DNA of 64,000 nucleotides from Sphingobium sp. (GTDB lineage: Bacteria > Pseudomonadota > Alphaproteobacteria > Sphingomonadales > Sphingomonadaceae), in assembly GCA_009360885.1 (NCBI GenBank), contig SPEL01000002.1:372001-436000 (forward strand), read 5' to 3'. This document shows positions 53,137 through 62,769 of the stretch, in pieces; position 1 is the stretch's first letter, and the number at the start of each line of letters is the position of its first letter. The notes below the pieces were generated by a model, which made no database searches, was not told the DNA's origin, and worked only from the letters and a program-made list of their open reading frames with translations. The translations under genes were made by a program, and so were the position numbers.

Positions 53137-54113
53137 TGGCCGTTTACACCCATGTTCCAGCCGAAGAAATGGCGGCATTCCTGACGCGCTACGATGCTGG
53201 CGAACTGGTTTCCGCCAAGGGCATTGCCGAGGGCGTTGAAAACAGCAATTATCTGCTCGATACAGAGCGCGCCGATGGCACAGCGGAACGCTTCATCCTT
53301 ACCCTTTATGAGAAAAGGGTGAATGAGGCCGATCTCCCCTTTTTCATGGATTTGCTGGACCATCTCCATCAGCGCGGATGCAAAGTCCCCCGTTTCATTT
53401 CCCCGCTAAATGGCGAGAAGCTGCAACAATTATGCGGGCGACCTGCCTGCCTGATCGAGTTTCTTTCCGGCGTATCCGTAACAGAACCCACTGCCCCGCA
53501 GGCGGCCTCTACCGGACGGGCGCTGGGTGAAATGCACCGCGCCGCTAGCGATTTCACCGGTACACGCCCTAACAGCCTTGACCTTGCCGGGTGGCATGAT
53601 CTCGCCCGGAAATGCGGCGATGATTTTGATAGCATCGCGCCGGGTCTGGGGGAGCGCGTGGCTGAGGAACTAGCGTTTCTGGATGCGCATTGGCCGACTG
53701 ATCTGGGCCGCGCCGTCATCCATGCCGACCTGTTTCCTGACAATGTCCTGATGCAGGGCGATGAGGTCGGCGGCCTTATCGACTTTTATTTTAGTTGCAC
53801 CGACATCCGCGCCTATGACCTTGCGATCACCCATGGCGCATGGAGCTTCTCCAGCGACGGGCGAGAGTATCGCCCCGATGTCGCCGCCGCATTGGTGAAG
53901 GGATATGAGGCAACGCACGGCCTTACCGATGCCGAGCGCGCGGCCTTCCCGATATTATGCCGGGGGGCGGCGCTGCGTTTCCTGCTGACCCGGGCCTATG
54001 ACTGGATCAACACACCCGCCGATGCGATGGTAACACGCAAAGACCCACTCGCTTATCTCCGTCGCCTTGATTTTTGCGCCAGCGCCGCACCGGAAATATT
54101 GATCGGCGCATGA
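53136..54113 (+). CDS. thrB: Homoserine kinase, ThrB type II (aminoglycoside phosphotransferase fold)
   Basis: The enzyme phosphorylates homoserine in threonine synthesis. The 325-residue product has [16 protein letters not shown] at its start, [11 protein letters not shown] for nucleotide binding, GCKVPRFI, and the phosphotransferase catalytic loop [12 protein letters not shown] with DFYFSCTD behind it. This kinase-like form is the usual homoserine kinase of alphaproteobacteria, unlike the GHMP form of E. coli. It overlaps rnhA by 4 bases. The gene order ispH-thrB-rnhA is characteristic of this group. Confidence 0.96.
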   Translation: MAVYTHVPAEEMAAFLTRYDAGELVSAKGIAEGVENSNYLLDTERADGTAERFILTLYEKRVNEADLPFFMDLLDHLHQRGCKVPRFISPLNGEKLQQLCGRPACLIEFLSGVSVTEPTAPQAASTGRALGEMHRAASDFTGTRPNSLDLAGWHDLARKCGDDFDSIAPGLGERVAEELAFLDAHWPTDLGRAVIHADLFPDNVLMQGDEVGGLIDFYFSCTDIRAYDLAITHGAWSFSSDGREYRPDVAAALVKGYEATHGLTDAERAAFPILCRGAALRFLLTRAYDWINTPADAMVTRKDPLAYLRRLDFCASAAPEILIGA

Positions 54114-54568
54114 GCGAAAAACCGCTGACCACCGTAGAGATTTTTACCGATGGCGCATGCAAGGGAAACCCCGGCCCCGGCGGTTGGGGGGCGTTCATCC
54201 GCTCCGGCAGCCATGAGAAGGATATATCCGGCGGTGAAGCCGACACCACCAATAACCGCATGGAATTAATGGCGGCGATAGAGGGCCTCAAAGCCCTCAA
54301 ACGCCCCTGCCATGTGATATTGACGACCGACAGCAGCTATGTACGGGACGGCATCACCAAATGGATATTTGGCTGGCGCAAAAATGGCTGGAAAACCGCC
54401 GATAAGAAACCCGTTAAAAATGCCGACCTGTGGCAAAGCCTGACAGAGGCCGCCAGCCGTCATCAGGTGGAATGGAAATGGGTGAAAGGGCACGCAGGTC
54501 ACCCCGAAAACGAGCGGGCCGATAAGCTGGCGTCAGATGCTGCGCTGGAGCAGATGCAGCAAGGCTGA
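54110..54568 (+). CDS. rnhA: Ribonuclease HI
   Basis: RNase HI cuts RNA in RNA-DNA hybrids. The 152-residue product carries the four catalytic acids Asp14 ([14 protein letters not shown]), Glu52 (NNRMEL), Asp74 (TTDSSYV) and Asp138 (NERADKLA), plus the basic protrusion [17 protein letters not shown]. Start 54110 overlaps the thrB stop as ATGA; the open frame extends 12 codons upstream inside thrB. The 61-bp repeat array follows directly. Confidence 0.98.
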   Translation: MSEKPLTTVEIFTDGACKGNPGPGGWGAFIRSGSHEKDISGGEADTTNNRMELMAAIEGLKALKRPCHVILTTDSSYVRDGITKWIFGWRKNGWKTADKKPVKNADLWQSLTEAASRHQVEWKWVKGHAGHPENERADKLASDAALEQMQQG

Positions 54569-54591
54569 TCGGCCTACATGGTCTTTGCGAA

Positions 54592-54820
54592 CGCATTTTC
54601 GAACCACAAAACCGGTCCCCACTTTTGCTGAAAATATGCTCTGTCTGATGGTCGCATTTTCGAACCGCAAAACCGGTCCCCACTTTTGCTGAAAATATGC
54701 CCTGTCTAATGGTCGCATTTTCGAACCGCAAAACCGGTCACCACTTTTGCTGAAAATATGCCCTGTCTAATGGTCGCATTTTCGAACCGCAAAACCGGTC
54801 ACCACTTTTGCTGAAAATGC
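54592..54820. repeat. Four-copy 61-bp tandem array of a palindromic element
   Basis: Units begin at 54592, 54653, 54714 and 54775, an exact 61-base period, with three full units and a final 46-base copy. Each holds a 46-base imperfect palindrome that starts GCATTTTCGAACC, has the core AAAACCGGT, and ends in GAAAATATGC or, in the last copy, GAAAATGC. A 15-base spacer with CTGTCTAATGGT or a close variant follows. The outer arms GCATTTTC/GAAAATGC pair perfectly in the last copy. Very similar dispersed palindromes are common between genes of alphaproteobacteria. The copies are nearly identical, which points to recent tandem amplification. Confidence 0.93.
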
Positions 54821-54960
54821 TTGGAAACCTGTCGAGCATATTCCCCAAAATGCCCTGCCCCACCCCCTTGCGCCAAAAACCCGCCCTGCTATTCTCTCCG
54901 ACAATATAAGGCCGCCGGTTCCGGCACGCCCACATCATATTTCATGCGAAAAGGCTTTCC

Positions 54961-57900
54961 ATGCGCCGCACCGTCACTCGATCGCACATTCTTCGTTCCG
55001 CTGCCGCTCTTGCTTTACTATCTGCTCCGGTGGCGACTGCCTTGTTCACACCTGCAACGGCCATTGCGCAGGCTTCCTCTGCTGATCTGGTGCATAAAGT
55101 CGACATTCCCTATTCCGAATTCACGCTGAAAAATGGCCTGCGCGTCATAGTCCATACTGATCGCAAAGCGCCGGTCGTCGCCGTTTCCATGTGGTATAAT
55201 GTTGGCTCGAAGCATGAGCCAAAAGGCAAGACCGGCTTCGCCCATTTGTTTGAGCATTTAATGTTCAACGGATCAGAAAATGCGCCGGGGGATTTCTTCA
55301 AACCATTGCAGGAAATTGGCGCGACCGATTATAACGGCACCACATGGTTTGACCGCACCAATTATTTCCAGACCGTACCCACCGGCGCGCTGGATGTTGC
55401 GCTCTTTCTGGAAAGCGACCGCATGGGCCATTTGCTAGGCGCGGTCACGCAGGAAACCCTCGATAATCAGCGCGGCGTTGTGCAGAATGAAAAACGTCAG
55501 GGCGATACTCAGCCTTATGGCATGGTGGAATATGCGCAAATAGAGGGGCTACTGCCCGCAGATCATCCCTATGGGCACCCCACCATCGGTTCCATGGCTG
55601 ATCTCGACAGTGCATCCCTCGATGATGTGAAGCAGTGGTTTATCGACCATTATGGCCCCAATAACGCCATATTGGTTCTGGCGGGCGATGTGGACACCAA
55701 AACCGCAAAGAAACTCGTCACCAAATATTTCGGGGACATCGCAAAGGGCAAGCCCGTCGCCCCGGTAAAGGTCGATATTCCTACCCTTCCTGCCCGCAAA
55801 GATGTGGTGCTGAAGGATAATGTCGCCACCACCCGCCTCTATCGCTGGTGGGCAGTGCCGGGCGTCGATTCAAAGGATAATGTTCCCCTTGCCATCGGCG
55901 CACATGTTCTGGGCGGCCTTGCCTCCTCCCGCCTCGACACCCTATTGGTGAAGGAAGAACAACTGGCCGTCCGCGTTTCCGCCACGATGAGCGGTTTTGG
56001 CCAACTCGGCTTTTTTGAGGTGACGGCAGATGTAAAACCGGGGGTAGACACGGAAAAACTCTCTAAACGGCTCGATGAAATCCTCAGCGATTATATCGCC
56101 AAAGGCCCCAGCGCCGACGAAGTAAAGCGTGTGGCCATGAGCGATATTTCCAGCCGTATTGGCGGCATGGAACAGGTGGGCGGCTTTGACGGCAAGGCCA
56201 CCATATTGGCGCAAGGCGCACTGTTTCAGGGCAAGGCTGATGCCTATAAGGATGAACTAGCGCAAATCGCCGCAACCACGCCCGATGATGTGCGCGCCGT
56301 CATGGGCAAATGGCTGACACGCCCGGTTCTAGCGCTGTCTGTTGTTCCGGGTGAACGCGATGCCTATGCGGAAGCAGGCGCGGCAACAGCAGAAAAAACC
56401 AGTGCTGATACGAACGCAAACACGAATGAAACCGCCCCACAGCAAACCACCGCGCAACAAGCAGCAAAGCGTCCCTTCCCCGAAGTGGGCGCAACGCCCG
56501 ACATTGATTTCCCGGCGGTAGAAAGCACGACCCTTTCCAACGGGATCAAGGTTCATCTGGCGCGGCGCACAACCGTGCCAACGCTGCGCCTGACCATGTC
56601 CTTTAACGCAGGCCTTGCCGCCGATCCTCAGGACCGCCCCGGCACACAATTGCTGATGCTATCCATGCTGAAGGAAGGCACGCAAAAGCGCAGCAGCATA
56701 GAAATCGCGGAAGAAGAAGAACGGTTGGGCGCTTCTATCAGCACCGGCATGTCGCTCGATCGCACAGCGATTTCCCTTTATGCGCTCACGCCCAATCTCG
56801 ATGCATCGCTGGATTTGCTGGCGGATGTCATACTCCATCCTGCCTTTGATGCCAAAGAGATGGAGCGTGTACGCGCAGCACAGCTCACCCGTATTGCGCA
56901 GGAACGCACCCAACCCGGCAGCATGGCCGCCCGCACGATTTTCCCGCTGCTCTATGGCGATAAACACCCCTATGGCCGCGCAGCCACTGGATCGGGCGAT
57001 CCTGAAATCGTAAAAACGCTGACGACCAATGATCTCGCATCTTTCCATCATCGCTGGATACGCGCTGACACAGCAGAAATTTTCGCTGTTGGAAACATTT
57101 CTCTTGCTGATTTGAAGGCGAAGCTGGATGCCCGCTTCGCTGCATGGCCCATGACCCGCGACATGCCGGGGCGTAAGGATTTTACAGCCGCAATTCCCGC
57201 CCCCGCGGCCAGGATTGTGTTAGTCAACCGCCCGCAATCCCCCCAATCACTAATCTACGCAGCCGAGGTTCTGAACGCTAAAGGCAGCGATGATCTGGTT
57301 GATCTGATGTCTGCCAATGACATTATGAGCGGCAATTTCCTCAGCCGCACTAATATGGACCTGCGTGAAACCAAGGGCTGGTCTTATGGTGTACGGGGTA
57401 GCATCTCCCAAAATGAACAGGGCGTCTATTACTCCCTCAGCGCCCCTGTGCAGGCGGATAAAACCGGTGCCAGCATCGCTGCATTGAGGGACCAGATTAC
57501 GGCTTTTCTGGGTGACAAGGGTATTACCACCGAGGAACTGGACCGCACCATCAATGGCAGCGTACGGGAACTGCCGGGCAGTTTTGAAACTTCCGGCGCG
57601 GTGCTGAGTAATATGCAAGGCAATGCGCTTAAGGGTCGCCCGTTCAATTATGTAGAAACGCTGGCCGCACGCTATCGCGCCCAAACCGCTCAAAAGTTGG
57701 ATAATGCCGCCCGTTCCATGATCGACCCGGCAAAGCTGACATGGGTTGTCGTAGGCGATAAATCCGTCGTTCTGCCTCAGCTTCAGGGCCTTGGCCTGCC
57801 GGTTGAGGTTGTTCAGGATACGGATGCCCCAAGAAGCAGCACGGCAGCAACCAAGCCCCCTGCCCCCGCCCAAACCAATAGCGGGAACAAGAAACCCTAA
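54961..57900 (+). CDS. Periplasmic M16 family zinc metalloprotease, two-domain form
   Basis: The 979-residue product has a signal peptide (about 1-37, cut near AIAQA) and two tandem M16 units. The first (about 45-470) has the inverted zinc motif H95LFEH99 and the distal ligand Glu177 in GVVQNEKRQ, so it is active. The second (about 515-950) has SFNAGLAADP in place of the zinc motif and is a structural partner. A Thr/Asn/Gln-rich linker joins them. Such pitrilysin-like proteins degrade peptides in the periplasm or outer membrane. An AT-rich perfect hairpin (TAATCAA/TTGATTA, 57899-57915) follows the stop. Confidence 0.93.
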   Translation: MRRTVTRSHILRSAAALALLSAPVATALFTPATAIAQASSADLVHKVDIPYSEFTLKNGLRVIVHTDRKAPVVAVSMWYNVGSKHEPKGKTGFAHLFEHLMFNGSENAPGDFFKPLQEIGATDYNGTTWFDRTNYFQTVPTGALDVALFLESDRMGHLLGAVTQETLDNQRGVVQNEKRQGDTQPYGMVEYAQIEGLLPADHPYGHPTIGSMADLDSASLDDVKQWFIDHYGPNNAILVLAGDVDTKTAKKLVTKYFGDIAKGKPVAPVKVDIPTLPARKDVVLKDNVATTRLYRWWAVPGVDSKDNVPLAIGAHVLGGLASSRLDTLLVKEEQLAVRVSATMSGFGQLGFFEVTADVKPGVDTEKLSKRLDEILSDYIAKGPSADEVKRVAMSDISSRIGGMEQVGGFDGKATILAQGALFQGKADAYKDELAQIAATTPDDVRAVMGKWLTRPVLALSVVPGERDAYAEAGAATAEKTSADTNANTNETAPQQTTAQQAAKRPFPEVGATPDIDFPAVESTTLSNGIKVHLARRTTVPTLRLTMSFNAGLAADPQDRPGTQLLMLSMLKEGTQKRSSIEIAEEEERLGASISTGMSLDRTAISLYALTPNLDASLDLLADVILHPAFDAKEMERVRAAQLTRIAQERTQPGSMAARTIFPLLYGDKHPYGRAATGSGDPEIVKTLTTNDLASFHHRWIRADTAEIFAVGNISLADLKAKLDARFAAWPMTRDMPGRKDFTAAIPAPAARIVLVNRPQSPQSLIYAAEVLNAKGSDDLVDLMSANDIMSGNFLSRTNMDLRETKGWSYGVRGSISQNEQGVYYSLSAPVQADKTGASIAALRDQITAFLGDKGITTEELDRTINGSVRELPGSFETSGAVLSNMQGNALKGRPFNYVETLAARYRAQTAQKLDNAARSMIDPAKLTWVVVGDKSVVLPQLQGLGLPVEVVQDTDAPRSSTAATKPPAPAQTNSGNKKP

Positions 57901-57943
57901 TCAAAAGTTGATTATTGCATTACAGGAGAGAGGGAGAGCAACA

Positions 57944-58252
57944 ATGAGTGAAGTCAAAGTAGATGGTGCCTATGATTGCATCACCAAAACCCCGATGGGC
58001 GACCAGAAAAGCGTTTTCACAGTCATCAGTAATGGCACCAGTTTCCATGGCACCAATGCCGGGCCTCTTGGATCGCTGGACGTCAAGGATGGAAAAGTAG
58101 ACGGCAATCGCCTCACCTGGATTATGGAAATGACCCTGCCCATGCCGATGACATTAAGCGCAGAAGCAATAGTTGAGGGAGACAGCATCGCTGGTACTAT
58201 TTTGGCGGGAGGCTTTGGCGCTATGGCACTATCTGGCACTCGTCGTACCTGA
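57944..58252 (+). CDS. Small beta-rich protein of unknown function
   Basis: The 102-residue frame starts at an ATG preceded by AGGAGAGAGGGAGAG. The product has repeated strand patterns (VDGAYDCITKTPMG, SVFTVISNG, GPLGSLDVKDGKVDGN, LSAEAIVEGDSIAGTI) with turns at Gly-Asn or Asp-Gly, suggesting a small beta-barrel. It has no signal peptide. I recognise the type from sphingomonad genomes but not a function. It follows the M16 protease gene by 43 bases. Confidence 0.7.
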   Translation: MSEVKVDGAYDCITKTPMGDQKSVFTVISNGTSFHGTNAGPLGSLDVKDGKVDGNRLTWIMEMTLPMPMTLSAEAIVEGDSIAGTILAGGFGAMALSGTRRT

Positions 58253-58671
58253 TAGCAGCCTATCCCTCATAATAACAAAAAGGGTGAGAGGGCATATTTG
58301 TCCTCCGCCTACGTGGTGCAGCACTATCCACCTCTTCCTTTTCTCTCTGGTCCGGTTCGGACCTCAGCACCTTGCAATGGGCAAGCTACTGTCAACAAAC
58401 TGCAACAACAGCCCTGTCCCCTTGATATAAAATTCATAATTATAACAATTGTCTGCATTGGCGCATTGCTATGCAAATTACTACGCGTCAGCACCAAAAC
58501 CCGGAATTCCGTAGTTTGTGACAATTTCTCCATTGCAACTGGCCATGTTTTCCTCATCATGGGAACCAATGTCGTAAACAGTTGTAAAAGACCAAACCCG
58601 CTCATGACTTGGCGGCATAACGCTCATAAACGGAGACCAAGTTACAGGGGCCAACAACATAAAGGACCGTC
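58253..58671. promoter_or_regulatory. Long leader region of the signalling operon
   Basis: This 419-base gap lies upstream of the response regulator gene. It is AT-rich in 58430-58590, with an inverted-repeat-like TTGTGACAA near 58515. No credible frame is present. It probably holds the operon promoter and possibly an autoregulatory site; a GGAAC at 58561 has no correctly spaced -10 for EcfG. Confidence 0.4.
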
Positions 58672-59370
58672 ATGCGCATTGCTGTCGCAGATGATGAGGA
58701 TATGGTCAGGGATTTCCTGTCCACCATATTAACCGAAGCAGGTCATAGCTGCACTGCCTTCCGCAATGGACGCGATTTAACCAGCGCCCTTCAGCGTGAT
58801 ACGTTTGATCTCGTCATTGTGGACTGGATGATGGCCGGTGCAGATGGCATACATATTATCAAATGGGCGCGGGAAACCCTCTCTCCCTGTCCACCAATCA
58901 TCATGCTGACCAGCCGGTCTGATAATAATGATGTTGCTGATGCCCTCAATGCAGGGGCGGATGATTATATCATTAAACCAGAGGCGAAGAATGTTATCCT
59001 CGCTCGCATCGAGGCCGTCATGCGCCGCAGCGCGCCGCAGCCGGAAAAACCACCTCGCACGGAAACTTATGGCCCTTATCGCTTTGACCGGATGAATAAT
59101 TCTGTCTGGCTGGATGAAGAGGAAATTTCCCTCACGTCCCGCGAATTTGCATTGGCCTTGTTGTTTTTCCGCAGCCCAAATCGTGCATTTTCAAGGGCCT
59201 ATATATTAGAAACCTTGTGGAACAGCGTACCAGACCTGCCAACCCGCACGCTGGATATGCATATTTCCCGCATCAGGTCTAAGTTGCGTCTGGGGCCAGA
59301 TAAAGGCTATCGCCTGCAAACTATCTTTGGCCATGGGTATAGGCTGGAGTTGTTTGACGGAGATTCATGA
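58672..59370 (+). CDS. OmpR-family response regulator
   Basis: The 232-residue protein has a receiver domain (1-120) with acidic pocket Asp8/Asp10, phospho-acceptor Asp51 in VIVDWMM, Thr80 in MLTSRS and Lys102 in IIKPEAK. A winged-helix effector domain (about 130-230) follows, ending GHGYRLE with LTSREFALALLFFRSPNR and RTLDMHISRIRSKL. It should activate or repress genes when phosphorylated by the kinase two genes downstream. It overlaps the next gene by 4 bases, so the three genes act together. Confidence 0.95.
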   Translation: MRIAVADDEDMVRDFLSTILTEAGHSCTAFRNGRDLTSALQRDTFDLVIVDWMMAGADGIHIIKWARETLSPCPPIIMLTSRSDNNDVADALNAGADDYIIKPEAKNVILARIEAVMRRSAPQPEKPPRTETYGPYRFDRMNNSVWLDEEEISLTSREFALALLFFRSPNRAFSRAYILETLWNSVPDLPTRTLDMHISRIRSKLRLGPDKGYRLQTIFGHGYRLELFDGDS

Positions 59371-60806
59371 TGACGACATCAGTCAGGGCGGGTTTAGTTT
59401 CTTTTCGGCACGGCCTGACATACGCAACGCTGGCTCTGGCCGCGCCCTTGCTGATGACTGTGCCAGCGGCAGGCCAGACCAGTTCTGCCCAGTCCGGCTC
59501 TCCTCAGTCCGCAAAGGTGCAGCAGCCTCGTCCTATGGTGCTGAAACGCAGCCCATCCGGCGATGTTTTCCATTACACCTTTCAGCGTGGCGATACGCTG
59601 TTCCAGCTTGCAGACACCTATATGACGCGCCCTGATGGATGGCGTAGTGTTTTGCGGATGAACCGTATAGCCAACCCCCGTTCCATTCCCGCTGGTACGG
59701 TTATTGCCCTTCCTCTCTCTTTGCTGAAGGCCGATAATCTGACCGCACGCACTGTCGCCTTTCGTGGTTCCGGCACTATCACTCCCCCAAATGGCACCAC
59801 TATGCCACTGGCGGTCAATCTGCCCATTTCTCCCGGAATGGTGGTTACATCAGGCCCCGGCAGTTTCATCACCTTACAGCTTTCCAACGGCTCACGCATT
59901 ACCTTGCCTTCCCATAGCCGCCTGCGCATCACCCAGATGCGCCGCATCCATCTGGGTGACACTCTCGACTTTGATTTTATGCTGGAAAAAGGCCGGCTGG
60001 AAACGGAGGTTACCCCGCTTAAATCTCCGAATAACCGATACCGCATTCGCACGCCCATAGCTGTGTCGGCGGTGCGTGGCACCATCTATCGCGTTGCTTA
60101 TGATGGCCCGGACGCCCCTTCCCTTACCGAGGTGATTGAGGGTTCGGTTGCGGTCAGCCCCGGATTAACGGACAACAGCGAACAGGTGGATAAAGGCTTT
60201 GGCGCCAGCCTCACCGGTAATGGGCAATTTAGCAAACAGGCCTTGTTACCTCCACCAGAATTACTGCAACCCGGCCGTGTCCAGACTGATCCCGAAGTGC
60301 GCCTTACCCTCGCCCCGGTTACAGGCGCAACCCGCTATCATGCACAACTCTCCCGTGATGCGGGCTTTGTTGATATTGAGCATGACATCTATGCCGATAC
60401 GCCAGAACTACACTTGTCCAACATAGACAATGGCCGTTGGTTCACTCGCCTGACCGCCATATCCCCCGAAGGCATGGAAGGCATGCCCATCAACTATTCA
60501 ATGCGCCGTGTGCTGGCAGGATTGAACGCATCAGCAGAGCAAGGCGATGATGGCGGCTATCGTTTCCGCTGGAGCGGCGACGGCGATGGGCAGCGCTTCT
60601 ATCATTTCAACCTTCGCCCTGACACACCCGGTGCAGTCCCGCTGATAGATGAAACCGGCCTGACAGGGCAGCTAATCTCTATCAGCGATTTGCCCGCTGG
60701 CACTTATATATGGCGTGTTGGTGTGCAGCAATTTGAGAATGGCGAATATGTCGTCAACTGGCTACCAGAGCAGAAGCTGATCGTCGCCAGCGAAGACAGG
60801 CCCTGA
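59367..60806 (+). CDS. Exported LysM and FecR domain protein
   Basis: The 479-residue product has a signal peptide (about 1-34, cut near AAGQ), a LysM domain with FHYTFQRGDTLFQLADTYM and IANPRSIPAGTVIALP (about 65-112), and then a FecR domain (about 150-285) containing GSFITLQLSNGSRITLPSHSRLRI and RTPIAVSAVRGTIYRVAY. The C-terminal 180 residues form repeated beta domains resembling fibronectin-like folds (YHAQLSRDAGFVDIE). LysM binds peptidoglycan and FecR domains often relay surface signals, so the protein probably reports on the envelope. It is sandwiched between a regulator and its kinase, which suggests a sensory role in that pair. Confidence 0.88.
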   Translation: MMTTSVRAGLVSFRHGLTYATLALAAPLLMTVPAAGQTSSAQSGSPQSAKVQQPRPMVLKRSPSGDVFHYTFQRGDTLFQLADTYMTRPDGWRSVLRMNRIANPRSIPAGTVIALPLSLLKADNLTARTVAFRGSGTITPPNGTTMPLAVNLPISPGMVVTSGPGSFITLQLSNGSRITLPSHSRLRITQMRRIHLGDTLDFDFMLEKGRLETEVTPLKSPNNRYRIRTPIAVSAVRGTIYRVAYDGPDAPSLTEVIEGSVAVSPGLTDNSEQVDKGFGASLTGNGQFSKQALLPPPELLQPGRVQTDPEVRLTLAPVTGATRYHAQLSRDAGFVDIEHDIYADTPELHLSNIDNGRWFTRLTAISPEGMEGMPINYSMRRVLAGLNASAEQGDDGGYRFRWSGDGDGQRFYHFNLRPDTPGAVPLIDETGLTGQLISISDLPAGTYIWRVGVQQFENGEYVVNWLPEQKLIVASEDRP

Positions 60807-60813
60807 TAAACCC

Positions 60814-62736
60814 GTGCGGCGGGAACGGCTTTTCGTTGAATGGCTGATTATTGGCCTGTTTGCCAGCCTGATGGTGGTGCTGGCTATATATAGCGCCGTG
60901 GCGGAACAGGCCGACCGGCTGGTATATGATAATGTCGCGCCGTTCCATGCCCCTCCGGTGGATGATCGCATCATTATCGCGGAAATTAATGACGAGGCAC
61001 TGGCCAATCTGGGCCGCTGGCCATGGCCACGATCCCTTCATGCGCAGGCGACGGAGCGTATCAAGCAACAGCGCCCGACCCTGCTTCTCTACGACATATT
61101 ATTCATTGAACCTTCGACAGATGATGCGGTTTTGGCACGGGCTATCGCGGGAAAACCGCCGGTATTTCTCCCCATTTTGTTTGAAATACCGGGAGAGAAT
61201 GGCGCGCCATGGCACCTGCGTTTCCCGGTAGACCCTATCGCCCGTTCGGCCAGCGGCATTGGCACGGCCAATCTTTCCATCGATAGTGACGGCATGGCCC
61301 GCAGCATCGTTATCGCCACACCGGATGCGCAATATGGTGTCATCCCTCATATGGCGGAACTCGCTTATCGCGCCGTTACCGGCCATCCTTCTCCGGCCTT
61401 TACGCGCACGCAGAATGATGCGCAGCCCCTCCACATCGCCTTTCATCCACCGGGAAGCTTTCGTACCGTCAGCCTGCTATCCATATTGCGTAACGAAGTA
61501 CCAGACGCCTTTTTACGCGACAAAATCGTCATCATCGGCGGTACAGCCGAAGGGTTAGGAGACATTCACCCTGTCACCGGCAGGCACGCCAACCGGATGG
61601 CCGGAGTAGAAGTGCAGGCCAATTTGCTATCCAGCCTGATCGCTGATCGTTTCATCAGCTTTGCGCCCCAATGGGGTGTGATCCTCCTCTCTCTGCTGCC
61701 GCTTTGGGGGTTATTAATTGCCTTTTGGCGGCTTTCCCCTGCTCGGGGGCTGATGTTGGCCATTGGCGTCACCGTCTTCATCATCGCCGGATCTGTACTG
61801 ACATTGGCAATCGCAGGCTGGTGGTTCCCGCCAACCGCTGCATTGTTGGGCATTGCCATTGTCTACCCCCTTTGGGGCTGGAGACGCCTTGCCGCCGTGA
61901 CGGATTTCATGGGCACAGAGGTAAAGGCTCTGCTCGCTCACACCGGCATAGGCGACCCGGCACCCCAGCAGGGCTGGAACAATGACCGCGTTGCGAATGA
62001 TGCCGGGCGATTGCATCAGGTCATCGCCATCATGCAGCGAAATGCCGAAGAACGTGAGGAAATGCTGCAATTCCTCTCCCACGACATGCGATCCCCGCAG
62101 GCGGCTATTATCGCCTTGTTAAAAAGCCACCCTGACGCAGCAAAAAACCCATCCTTGCGGGACCGGATATTGCGCTATGCCGAACATACTCTGCGTCTTG
62201 CCGATGATTTTGTACAACTGGCGCGCATCCAATCCCGCCCATCTCCGAATGAGCCAATTGATGTGAGCGATGCTCTGGCGCAGGCAGCCGATATTATATG
62301 GTCGCGGGCGCAGGCAAAGCATATCCAGATCATCCGCAATGAACAGGGTAGCGACACCGCACAGGATGAGGATTATTGGCCTGATCTGTGGATTAATGGC
62401 GATCCCGGTGCGCTTGTTCGTGCCTTCACCAATCTGCTCAGCAATGCGGTACAAATGTCACCAGAAGGCAGCATCATAACATGTGAAGCCATTCGGGATG
62501 GCGATTATGTGGTTGTCAGCGTCAGCGACAATGGCCCCGGCTTACCGATTGAGAGGCGGGACCACCCCTTTGCCCGCTTTGGCTATAGCAGCCCATCCAA
62601 CAGCGCAGAAGGGCATGGGTCAGGCCTTGGCCTTGCTTATATAGAAGCGGTTGCCCATTATCATGGCGGCACCGCCCATTATACGGAAAATCCGGGTGGC
62701 GGGGCATGCTTCTCGCTGCGCCTGCCGCTCGAATGA
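60814..62736 (+). CDS. CHASE2-domain sensor histidine kinase
   Basis: The 640-residue kinase starts at GTG 60814, 7 bases after the FecR gene. It has an N-terminal membrane helix (about 11-30), a periplasmic CHASE2 domain (about 35-285, with DDRIIIAEINDEALANLGRWPWPR and DKIVIIGGTAEGLGD as hallmarks) and three closely spaced membrane helices (about 287-370). The kinase core has His423 in FLSHDMRSPQ, an N box NLLSNAVQMSP, and G boxes DNGPGLP and GSGLGLAY. CHASE2 ligands are not known. The kinase likely phosphorylates Asp51 of the regulator in the same operon, with the LysM/FecR protein as a possible periplasmic input. Confidence 0.94.
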   Translation: MRRERLFVEWLIIGLFASLMVVLAIYSAVAEQADRLVYDNVAPFHAPPVDDRIIIAEINDEALANLGRWPWPRSLHAQATERIKQQRPTLLLYDILFIEPSTDDAVLARAIAGKPPVFLPILFEIPGENGAPWHLRFPVDPIARSASGIGTANLSIDSDGMARSIVIATPDAQYGVIPHMAELAYRAVTGHPSPAFTRTQNDAQPLHIAFHPPGSFRTVSLLSILRNEVPDAFLRDKIVIIGGTAEGLGDIHPVTGRHANRMAGVEVQANLLSSLIADRFISFAPQWGVILLSLLPLWGLLIAFWRLSPARGLMLAIGVTVFIIAGSVLTLAIAGWWFPPTAALLGIAIVYPLWGWRRLAAVTDFMGTEVKALLAHTGIGDPAPQQGWNNDRVANDAGRLHQVIAIMQRNAEEREEMLQFLSHDMRSPQAAIIALLKSHPDAAKNPSLRDRILRYAEHTLRLADDFVQLARIQSRPSPNEPIDVSDALAQAADIIWSRAQAKHIQIIRNEQGSDTAQDEDYWPDLWINGDPGALVRAFTNLLSNAVQMSPEGSIITCEAIRDGDYVVVSVSDNGPGLPIERRDHPFARFGYSSPSNSAEGHGSGLGLAYIEAVAHYHGGTAHYTENPGGGACFSLRLPLE

Positions 62737-62769
62737 GTTGACTATGAGGTAAATGACACGCGTAATCGC

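Noticed and set aside
54592-54820. CRISPR-like appearance of regularly spaced repeats
   Set aside because: The spacers are nearly identical to each other, the unit is 61 bases with a 46-base palindrome, and no cas gene is present; it is a tandem repeat.
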